Part shown: positions 37,457 to 43,749 of the stretch, piece after piece
How the letters are laid out: each line of letters starts with the position of its first letter
Position numbering within the stretch: position 1 is the first letter of the stretch
Assembly (NCBI GenBank): GCA_024226735.1
Contig: JAAELL010000448.1
Span: forward strand, 1-43,749
Direction: 5' to 3'
Length of the DNA stretch: 43,749 nucleotides
From: a bacterium
GTDB lineage: Bacteria; Planctomycetota; UBA1135; GCA-002686595
The notes under the pieces: generated by a model
The model's input: the letters and a program-made list of their open reading frames with translations, nothing else
Database searches by the model: none
What the model was told of the DNA's origin: nothing
Program-made: the position numbers and the translations under genes

Positions 37457-38545
37457 TCAGCGCCGCACGGTGACCAGCTGCGCCGCGCTCGTCAGATGCA
37501 GGGGCGTGCTCGCGCGCACCGCCTCGACCAGGCTGGCATCGTCGGTCGTGCACTCCACATTGGGGAAGGAAGGAACGTTCTCGTAGACGAGCCGCACGCG
37601 GTACGCGCCGTCCGCGGGGAAGTGCGGCTTCCCGAGCCAGCGGCCCAGGTCGGTGCTCGCACCCGGCGCGAGCTCGACGATGTCGCCCGGGCGCAGCGGG
37701 TCCATGTTCCCGCAGCCGATGAAGCCCCGCGGCTTGACGAGCTCGCCGCTCGCGGCGTCGTACACCTCCCAGCGGATCAACGGTGTGCGCCAGCCGGCGC
37801 TGCTCGCGTCGCCCGTGCGCAGCACGGTGATCGGCGTCCGGCGGCGGTTGACGATCCGGGCCTGGAACGTCTGCTGCTTGTCGTCCCACTCGATCTCGAC
37901 GTCGACGTCACGGCACTCGCGGACAAAGTCGCGCACGGCTTCGAGGTGCTCGCGCTGCACCGCGTCGTCCGGTTGGATCTCTGCTTCGAGACCCGCGCGC
38001 GCCCCCTGCGCGACGGTGCGCGCGTAGTCCGGATCGTGCCGCTCGGCGAGTCGGTAGCGGTCCAGGAGCTGGTCGGGCGCGACGAGCGTGACCCCCTCCG
38101 GCACGCTCAGACCGGCGAGCTCGATCGTGCCGGCGACGTGGATCGTGATGGTCGCGTGTCCGGGAAAGACGGGCGGCATGCCCGTCTTCTCGGGCCCCAG
38201 CACGAGCCCGCTTGGCGCGTAGAGTCGCCAGCCGTAGTCGACTCGCTTGCCCTCGAAGCTCTCGGTCCGCCCCGCCGCCGGCATCAGCACGACCTCGCGC
38301 ACCGGCGCCGCGACGCGCGCGAACTGCTCGAGCGCGACGTTGACGGCGGCCGAGTCGCCCTGGAAGAAGAACTCCTCGTTGCCGTTCACCCAGCGGCGGT
38401 AGACCCGGTGTGTGTCGTTGGCGAGGGTGACGACCCCACCCGCCCAGTCCGGCTGCTCCGGCTTGGGCTTGTTCCCGAACTCTTCCTCGCCCATGGCGGG
38501 CGAGCCGGTGGTCAGCAGCGTGAGGGCGGCGAGATGAGCAATCAT
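37457..38545 (-). CDS. Exported protein of unknown function upstream of an ECF sigma gene
   Basis: 362 aa. A short leader (MIAHLAALTLLTTGSPAM) is followed by an acidic mature start. A central part contains PAAGRTESFEGKRVDYGWRL and PPVFPGHATITIHVAG, and the C-terminal ~130 residues form a beta-rich domain (FQARIVNRRRTPITVLRTGD, LRPGDIVELAPGASTDLG, YRVRLVYENVPSF) like an immunoglobulin-type fold. No membrane anchor or catalytic motif was found. GGAGG lies 4-5 nt before the ATG. Its stop lies 4 nt before the sigma start, so it could sense or serve the same response, which is inference. Confidence 0.75.
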   Translation of the reverse strand: MIAHLAALTLLTTGSPAMGEEEFGNKPKPEQPDWAGGVVTLANDTHRVYRRWVNGNEEFFFQGDSAAVNVALEQFARVAAPVREVVLMPAAGRTESFEGKRVDYGWRLYAPSGLVLGPEKTGMPPVFPGHATITIHVAGTIELAGLSVPEGVTLVAPDQLLDRYRLAERHDPDYARTVAQGARAGLEAEIQPDDAVQREHLEAVRDFVRECRDVDVEIEWDDKQQTFQARIVNRRRTPITVLRTGDASSAGWRTPLIRWEVYDAASGELVKPRGFIGCGNMDPLRPGDIVELAPGASTDLGRWLGKPHFPADGAYRVRLVYENVPSFPNVECTTDDASLVEAVRASTPLHLTSAAQLVTVRR

Positions 38546-38658
38546 GGGTCCTCCGGGTCTCCTCGATCCTCTCCCAAGTAAACGGTACGCACCACCGTAT
38601 CCTTGGAGACAGGCCGAGAAACACGCCCGAGCCTCGCAAAAGCCAATTTTCTTGCACC

Positions 38659-39456
38659 ATGCTCGTCCCGCTCACAGCGCTCCTGCTTCTCGCCCAAGAG
38701 GCTCCCGACCGCGTCACGCAGCTCGACGCGCACGTCCGCACCGGGGTCTTCCACAGCGCTTTCGCGCTGAGGCTCGTCGACCCCGCGGGTGCCCCGGTCG
38801 CCGGCGCGCGTGTGTCTGTCCTCGGACGCGCGCCGGCCTGGGGCAAGAGCGAAGCCCCCGCGGCGACGTCCCGCAGCGACGGCGAGGGGCGCGTCTGGCT
38901 CAGCGGCGTGTCGAGCGCCGACCCGCTCGTCCTGCGGATCGTTCCACCCCCTCCTTACGGTTCGGTCGAGATCCCCGTCGGCGGTGTCACGGGTGGCCTC
39001 GCCGACCTCGGCGAGGTCGAGCTCGCCCCGTACGAGGGCGAGCAGCGCACGCGCATCGAGGGACGACTGCTGCTGGCGGGCGGAGCTCCCCTGGCAGGGA
39101 TCGTCGTCACGGCGTACGCCCGCGCCGGGGACGCGGCGATCACCGGGCCGGACGGGAGCTTCACGCTCAACTGCGCAGGAAGGCTCGGGGACGCCCTCGT
39201 CGTCTCGAGCCCGGGTGGACCGTTCCGCGTCGGCATCGAGCTGGGCGCCAAGTTCGTGCCGTACCGCGTCGATGCGAGCGAGCCGTTCGAGGTGGAGCTC
39301 GCCGTGCATGCCGAGAGCGCGATCGAAGTGCGTGGCGTCTTCACCGTCGTCTTCGACGGCACACACGACCCGGACGCCGGCGACACGCCGGGCGCGGTGC
39401 TCTACGGCTCGATCCGGGGCGTGACCGACGTGCGCGTCACCGTGACCGCTCTTTAG
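38659..39456 (+). CDS. Exported protein with carboxypeptidase-regulatory-like repeats
   Basis: 265 aa. Short signal peptide (MLVPLTALLLLAQ). Two beta-sandwich segments resemble carboxypeptidase regulatory-like (CarboxypepD_reg) domains: RLVDPAGAPVAGARVSVLGR with SRSDGEGRVWLSGV, and GRLLLAGGAPLAGIVVTAYA with AITGPDGSFTLNC. The remaining ~90 residues are unassigned. Such modules are commonly surface or transport-linked. It is divergent from the gene at 37457-38545 (113-nt shared promoter region) and convergent with the beta-lactamase-like gene, whose end it overlaps by 20 nt. TTTTCT lies 6 nt before the ATG, a weak leaderless-type box. The stop is TAG. Confidence 0.78.
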   Translation: MLVPLTALLLLAQEAPDRVTQLDAHVRTGVFHSAFALRLVDPAGAPVAGARVSVLGRAPAWGKSEAPAATSRSDGEGRVWLSGVSSADPLVLRIVPPPPYGSVEIPVGGVTGGLADLGEVELAPYEGEQRTRIEGRLLLAGGAPLAGIVVTAYARAGDAAITGPDGSFTLNCAGRLGDALVVSSPGGPFRVGIELGAKFVPYRVDASEPFEVELAVHAESAIEVRGVFTVVFDGTHDPDAGDTPGAVLYGSIRGVTDVRVTVTAL

Positions 39457-40555
39457 CGGCTGGCGCGCCGACCGCGTCCATCACGCGGCTCGCGATCGGG
39501 CGCAGGTTCGCGTACTGACTGTTGCTCATCAGGGCGACGCCGATTTCTTCTGCTGGAAAGAGCCACATCAGCGTGCGCGTCTTTTCCTGCGAGCCGGTGT
39601 GGCCGATGCGCAAACTCTCTCCGATGCGTGCGACGCCGAAGCCCAGGCCGTAGCCCGTCGCCTTGCCCTTGTTCGTCTCCTGTGCCGTCCACGCCACGGT
39701 TCGCGCTTCCTCGCTGAGCAAATCGTCTCCGATCAGGCCAATGGCCAGGCGCGCCAGGTCGTCAACGTTCGACAAGAAGCCGCCTCCGCCGAGCTTCCAC
39801 GAAACGTCGGTGTTCGTCGAACGAACGATGATGCCGTAGAGGCGCGTGTAGCCGACCGCGCGGCCGGGTATCTCCTTCCACTGATAGTCCGGCTCCAGCG
39901 AAGTCATTCCGAGTGGCTTCGCGATCCGCTCGTGCACCTGTTGCGCGAACGGCTGTTTGCCCGCACGCTGCACGACGGCGCTCAACAGGATGTAGCCGTG
40001 CGTCGTGTACGCGTAGTCCTCGCCGGGCACGTGGACGAGCGGCGAAGCCTTGAACGTGTCGAGCGCCAGCACGACGTCCGCGAACGGATTCTCGACGTCG
40101 TATTCGCGCTCCGTGCGCACGACCTTGCCGTTGCGGTAGTGCACGATGCCCGACTGATGGCACAACAGCTGACGCGCCGTGATCGCAAAGTCCTTCTCGG
40201 GGAACTCCGGCACGTACTCGCGCACGTCGAGCCCGAGGTCGAGCTGCTCCTTCTCGACGAGCTGCATCGCCGCAATCGCGGTGAGCGGCTTCGAGATCGA
40301 CGCCCAGCGGAACAGCGTGTCGCCAGTGACGGGAACTTCTTTCTCGCGGTCCGCGTGGCCGAACCCAGCGCTGTAGTGAATCTTGCCGTCGACGATGACC
40401 GCGGCGGCGAGGCCGACGAGCTCCTGCTCGGCGCGCGCGGCCTCGAGCAGCCCGGCGAGCACCTCGGGCGAGGCCAGAACGGCGGGCTCGGCCGCACCAG
40501 CCGGGTCCTGAAGAATGGGCGAGACGAACGCGACGAGCAGCGGTGCACAGATCAT
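39437..40555 (-). CDS. Exported serine beta-lactamase-like hydrolase
   Basis: 372 aa, class C beta-lactamase/penicillin-binding-protein-like family. Leader [20 protein letters not shown]. Nucleophile motif S86-I-S-K89 in [11 protein letters not shown]; the second motif region is Y183-T-T in [12 protein letters not shown], in place of the usual Y-S/A-N; third motif HTG in [11 protein letters not shown]. This suggests an esterase or D-aminopeptidase rather than a true beta-lactamase. The gene ends inside the 3' end of the convergent neighbour (20-nt overlap). TAAGTT lies 9 nt upstream of the ATG on the minus strand. Confidence 0.92.
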   Translation of the reverse strand: MICAPLLVAFVSPILQDPAGAAEPAVLASPEVLAGLLEAARAEQELVGLAAAVIVDGKIHYSAGFGHADREKEVPVTGDTLFRWASISKPLTAIAAMQLVEKEQLDLGLDVREYVPEFPEKDFAITARQLLCHQSGIVHYRNGKVVRTEREYDVENPFADVVLALDTFKASPLVHVPGEDYAYTTHGYILLSAVVQRAGKQPFAQQVHERIAKPLGMTSLEPDYQWKEIPGRAVGYTRLYGIIVRSTNTDVSWKLGGGGFLSNVDDLARLAIGLIGDDLLSEEARTVAWTAQETNKGKATGYGLGFGVARIGESLRIGHTGSQEKTRTLMWLFPAEEIGVALMSNSQYANLRPIASRVMDAVGAPAAKERSR

Positions 40556-40635
40556 GGTCGCCCCAACTTACACGCCCGGCTCGCTCGGCGCCGCCAGCAG
40601 CCGCGCCTCGGCCGCTCGCCGCATACCTTCCACCG

Positions 40636-40824
40636 CCCAAGCCGAACATCCGGCCCGAGAACGAGCGCTCGCTGACGCTCGTCCATCGGGCCGGCTTTCG
40701 CAAGGAAGGCTACTCGCCGCGCGACCTGAAGATCGCCGGCCGCTGGCGCGACCACGAACGGTGGGCTCTCTTGCGCGAGGAGTGGCGTCCGACTACTGAA
40801 ACAGGATCTCGACCCCGTCGGTGA
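40636..40824 (+). pseudogene. RimJ/RimL-type GNAT acetyltransferase C-terminal remnant
   Basis: The frame reads [20 protein letters not shown], then [20 protein letters not shown] and [10 protein letters not shown], the characteristic C-terminal end of RimJ-type N-acetyltransferases. Codons before ~40636 do not continue the fold, so the acetyl-CoA-binding part is gone. The natural end near EEWRP has no stop; the frame runs 10 codons further, overlapping the 3' end of the LamG-like gene on the other strand by 32 nt. Relic, not expected to be active. Confidence 0.65.
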
Positions 40825-41932
40825 AGTTGTTGGTCAGCGCCGGGTTGTTGTCGCGGAACCAGCACTGGAAGTTCCACGTCTCGCCCGGCATCACGGCGGC
40901 CGTCGGGTTCACCGGGATCGCGGTCAGGTCGATCATGATGCTGCCGGTCGGGCCCTGGATGATGTTGGCGATCTGGTTGTAGCGACCGATGTTGCCGACG
41001 AGGCAGATGAGGCCCTGGCTACCCGGCGGGTTGAAGAAACCCTGCGTCTGGCCGGCGAGGAAGTAGCCGAACTGCCCCGCGGGCATCTGGCTCGCCGTCA
41101 ACGTCACGTTGTTCGCCGCGACGGCTGCGCTGCCGGTCGCCTCGATGATCGCGCCCATGCCGCTCGAGTTGGGGATCGCCGGACCGCAGTAGCTCATCCC
41201 GATCGTGCCCACGCCGAGCGTCTGCCCCGGGTTCGCCGCGAGAAACGCGATGTCCGCGTCGGTCGCCGAGCCGCTGTAGATCTGCACGTCGTCGATACGA
41301 CCGTCCATGAACTCGCTCATGATGTTCAGGTCGAGGACGCCAATGAACCAGCGCGGCTGGGCCATTTGTGCGGGCTGCGTCCCCCCGATCGCGCCGAGGT
41401 TGACTCCGTCCAGGTAGAACGTGGCCGTGAAGCTCGCATCGAAGACGACGGCGACGTGCAGCCACTGGCCAGGGTTCCAAAGGACGGCCTGGTCGTAGTC
41501 CTGGCGATCGAGAGTCGTGAAGCGAATCCCCGTGTTGTTGATTCCGTAGGACCACGAGCCCCCCGTGCCTGGGCCGTTCGGACGCTCGTTGCCGAAGATG
41601 CGCATCAGCGCGATCATGTCCGCGTTGACGAACGCCGCGACCGTGAGGTTGCTGTCGAGGGGATTGAGCGTGGCGCTGCCCGGAATCTCGATCCGGCCGT
41701 CGACGCCATCGAAGTCGACCGACGTTCCGCTGCCCGCCCCCGCGCCTGGCGTCCCGAGAGTGACGCCTCCGACGTACATGCCATTGTTTCCGTTGCCGGA
41801 GGAGTCGGCGGCGATCGTGCCCGCCGTCTCGTCGAGGCGGTAGTGGGCGACGAGGGACGTTTGAGCGAAGGATGTCGCGGCGAGCGATGAGGCGAGCAGG
41901 GAGCCGATGAAGAGGCGAGTCGAGTGTTTCAT
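40793..41932 (-). CDS. Exported LamG-like (concanavalin-type) protein with shared C-terminal domain
   Basis: 379 aa. Signal peptide 1-23 ([18 protein letters not shown]). Residues ~24-235 are a LamG/concanavalin-like lectin domain: [67 protein letters not shown] and [18 protein letters not shown]. The tail (247-379) starts [12 protein letters not shown], has [20 protein letters not shown] and [12 protein letters not shown], and ends [11 protein letters not shown]. This tail is nearly the same at the DNA level as that of the lectin gene at 23677. A TACAAT box (minus strand, 41983-41978) would give a ~40-nt leader. Probable surface glycan-binding protein. Confidence 0.88.
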   Translation of the reverse strand: MKHSTRLFIGSLLASSLAATSFAQTSLVAHYRLDETAGTIAADSSGNGNNGMYVGGVTLGTPGAGAGSGTSVDFDGVDGRIEIPGSATLNPLDSNLTVAAFVNADMIALMRIFGNERPNGPGTGGSWSYGINNTGIRFTTLDRQDYDQAVLWNPGQWLHVAVVFDASFTATFYLDGVNLGAIGGTQPAQMAQPRWFIGVLDLNIMSEFMDGRIDDVQIYSGSATDADIAFLAANPGQTLGVGTIGMSYCGPAIPNSSGMGAIIEATGSAAVAANNVTLTASQMPAGQFGYFLAGQTQGFFNPPGSQGLICLVGNIGRYNQIANIIQGPTGSIMIDLTAIPVNPTAAVMPGETWNFQCWFRDNNPALTNNFTDGVEILFQ

Positions 41933-42141
41933 GAGATCAGCAGTCGCAGTCGGAAACCGTGAGGATCAGCGGGCTCGATTGTAGACCAGAGCTGCGCTTT
42001 CGCCGCTTCCGCCCGCAGCGCGAAGCACTTCGGCCAGGGCTCCATGAGCAGGGCCCATGAGATTGCGGGCGGCGGCGACGTCTCCGTCGTTCGCAGGTCT
42101 CGCACGAGGAGCAAGGGCCCCGTGCGCCGGCGCGTCGCTGC

Positions 42142-43584
42142 CTACTCCCAGGTGACGCGCACGGCGTCCGTAAAGTTGTTCGTGCCGGCGTCCCGGTACC
42201 ACAGCTGGAAGTTCCAGCTCTCGCCCGGAAGAACCGCGGCGGGTGGGTTGACCGGCACGGCGGTCAAGTCGAGCGCGAGGGTGCCGCTCGGGCCTTGGAT
42301 CAGCTGCGGCGGCGCGTTGTAGCGTCCGATGTTGCCGGTCACACAGAGCACGCCGCTCGACCCCGGCGGCGTGACCGTGCCGGGCGTCTGGCTCGCGAGG
42401 AAGTAGCCGAACTCGCCCGGCGGAAGCTGCTCCGCGAACAAGGAGGCGAAGTTGTCGGTGACGAAGGGTGACCCGTTCGCCGTGATGAGACCCGGAAGGC
42501 CCGTGCTGTTGGCCTGGCCCGGACTGCAGTACGTCTCACCGAGCAAGGGGTCGAAGATGTCGACGGCGGCGGAGAAGTTCGTCGGTCCGCCGCCGCGCGT
42601 CCCACCGCCGAACAGCGCCATGCCATACACCGAAGTCGACGCGAGCCAGTAGCGCCCGACCGACAACGTCGCCGTGCTCCACGTGTCGGTGCTCGAGTCG
42701 TAAATGTCCACGACGTCCGCTCCGTTGGACACACCGCCCCCGGCGAAGAGTGCGAAGTCGCCGACGGTCGTCGCGGTCAGCTGCGAACGGCCCTGCGAGA
42801 GCGAGGCGACCGACCAGGTGCCGGTCGCGGGATCGTAGATGTCGACCCGCGCACCATAGCCGCCGCCGAAGAAGGCACGGCCGCCAACGCTGGTCGCGGC
42901 GAGGTGCACGCGGGGGCTGCTGAGAGCACTCGTCGACCACGTGTCCGTCTGGGTGTCGTAGATGTCGACGGTGCTCGCCGCGGTGTCCGTGATGCTGCCG
43001 CCACCGAACAGGACGAGGTCACCGACGCTCGTCGCTGCGATGTGCCAGCGCCTGCGCGACAGTGAGCTCGTCGTCCACGTGTTCGTCGCCGGCTCGTAGA
43101 TGTCGACGCGCTCGGTGCCGATCAGCGGGTGCGTGTAGTCCCGACCACCCGCAAAGAAGGCGCGGCCGCCTGCGCTCGCCGCGGCGAGGTCGTTGCGCGG
43201 ATGGGAGAGGGTGCTCGTCGTCCACTGACCCGTCGACGAGTCGTAGATGTCGACCACGTCGGACAGGTTCGCGTTGAAGGGGCCGCCGGTCGACTCACGT
43301 CCGCCAGCGAAGATCGCGTACTGGCCGACGCTGGTGCCCGCGAGGTCGCCGCGCGCCTGGGAGAGCGTGTCGGTCCTCCAGGTCCCGGTGGCCGCGTCAA
43401 AAATGTCCACGACGTCGGAGTACGTCCCGAAGGCGGTGCCGCCCGCGAAGATCGCCTCGGACCCGACGCTGGTCGCGGCGAGTCGCTTGCGAGGCTGGGA
43501 GAGCTCGTCCGTCGACCACTGAGCGTGGGCGGGAGCGGAGAGGGCAGAGAACAGCAAGAGCAGGGAGAGGGAGGTCGATCGCAT
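42142..43584 (-). CDS. Exported seven-unit Kelch propeller with shared C-terminal domain
   Basis: 480 aa. Signal peptide MRSTSLSLLLLFSALSAPAH; the ATG at 43584 opens it, while the longer open frame to the window edge does not add conserved sequence. Seven Kelch-type units follow, each with LS-x-R-x-x-L/I-A-x-T-S-V-G, F-x-G-G and V-D-I-Y/F-D-x-x-T-x-T-W, enough for one complete seven-bladed propeller. The tail (351-480) starts TYCSPGQANSTG, includes EFGYFLASQTPG, GNIGRYN and GESWNFQLWYRD, and ends NFTDAVRVTWE. Probably a surface binding protein; a galactose-oxidase-type catalytic site is not visible. The stop is TAG. Confidence 0.9.
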   Translation of the reverse strand: MRSTSLSLLLLFSALSAPAHAQWSTDELSQPRKRLAATSVGSEAIFAGGTAFGTYSDVVDIFDAATGTWRTDTLSQARGDLAGTSVGQYAIFAGGRESTGGPFNANLSDVVDIYDSSTGQWTTSTLSHPRNDLAAASAGGRAFFAGGRDYTHPLIGTERVDIYEPATNTWTTSSLSRRRWHIAATSVGDLVLFGGGSITDTAASTVDIYDTQTDTWSTSALSSPRVHLAATSVGGRAFFGGGYGARVDIYDPATGTWSVASLSQGRSQLTATTVGDFALFAGGGVSNGADVVDIYDSSTDTWSTATLSVGRYWLASTSVYGMALFGGGTRGGGPTNFSAAVDIFDPLLGETYCSPGQANSTGLPGLITANGSPFVTDNFASLFAEQLPPGEFGYFLASQTPGTVTPPGSSGVLCVTGNIGRYNAPPQLIQGPSGTLALDLTAVPVNPPAAVLPGESWNFQLWYRDAGTNNFTDAVRVTWE

Positions 43585-43668
43585 GGTGTCTCTTCGGCTT
43601 GGGGAGAGGGGCCGACCAGGTCTGGCAGGAACGGTACACCCGAATCGAGCCGATCGACAGCCTGGGCG

Positions 43669-43686
43669 CCCCAGGGGCGCCTGGGG
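43669..43686. repeat. GC hairpin next to the second inverted-repeat element
   Basis: CCCCAGG (43669-43675) and CCTGGGG (43680-43686) pair around GGCG; a competing pairing GGCGCCCC/GGGGCGCC overlaps it. It lies ~85 nt upstream of the Kelch start and 5 nt from the CTAGTGGTGTGAT end. Confidence 0.5.
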
Positions 43687-43690
43687 GCAG

Positions 43691-43749
43691 CTAGTGGTGT
43701 GATTCACTCTTGTGCGGCGTTTTGGTCGGTGCGTACGCGTTCGCTGCAA
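43691..43749. mobile_element. Partial second copy of the CTAGTGGTGTGAT element, cut by the window end
   Basis: CTAGTGGTGTGAT (43691-43703) is identical to the outer 13 bp of the element at 16597. In both, TGCGG begins at position 23 and GCAA is found 37 nt after the start of TGCGG, although the bases between differ a lot. This supports a diverged family member instead of a chance match. Its other end lies outside the window, so it could be a short MITE or the edge of a full insertion sequence. Confidence 0.5.

Overview
The window reads as a piece of a very GC-rich bacterial chromosome, most likely from the phylum Planctomycetota. This is inferred from gene content only: an ECF sigma factor directly followed by a TPR-carrying Ser/Thr kinase, cytochrome c fused to HEAT repeats, sulfatase and M28/M14 exported hydrolases, and many exported modular proteins sharing one C-terminal domain. 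No rRNA, tRNA, CRISPR array, integrase or intact transposase was seen.

Layout. 0.2-6.4 kb: M28 peptidase convergent with a 14-repeat FG-GAP protein, then a parallel beta-helix protein. 6.5-8.6 kb: OmpR-type response regulator and histidine kinase. 8.6-9.3 kb: two gene tails (one unrecognised, one sulfatase) joined where both lost their 5' ends. 9.3-11.8 kb: two overlapping exported amidohydrolase paralogues. 11.8-16.7 kb: a broken DUF1579-like gene, hairpins, a di-heme cytochrome c peroxidase-like protein, a five-heme cytochrome with HEAT repeats, and a 118-bp element with 20-bp perfect terminal inverted repeats. 16.8-19.6 kb: a damaged two-ATPase/two-permease ABC locus. 20.0-23.5 kb: an M14 carboxypeptidase with an internal TAG, a JAMM metalloprotease and a small helical-repeat protein. 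23.7-27.5 kb: a legume-lectin-like exported protein, an AMP-ligase relic, an NHL-type propeller protein and an SGNH lipoprotein. 27.5-34.6 kb: ECF sigma factor, TPR kinase, and a LolD/FtsX-type ABC pair. 34.6-43.7 kb: CBM96-like, LamG-like and Kelch exported proteins, a second ECF sigma factor, two less well understood exported proteins, a serine beta-lactamase-like hydrolase, three short gene relics, and the start of a second copy of the inverted-repeat element at the window edge.

Common thread. Eight predicted exported proteins have different N-terminal modules (FG-GAP, beta-helix, M14, L-type lectin, NHL, CBM96 pair, LamG, Kelch) followed by the same kind of ~125-140 residue tail. Its recurring features are a Y-C start, N-S-T/S-G, Q-F-G-Y-F-L, G-E-T-W-x-F-Q-x-W-Y-R-D, and a final N-F-T/S-D followed by a beta-strand ending at the C-terminus. 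The FG-GAP copy is a divergent variant. This looks like a shared sorting, anchoring or assembly tail on a set of surface proteins. Around these genes lie many relics of unrelated genes, two internal stop codons, a gene fusion by deletion and an inverted-repeat element, so the region appears to have been rearranged repeatedly (or, alternatively, misassembled in places). Several genes have a TAnnnT box only 6-7 nt before the ATG, which suggests leaderless mRNAs.
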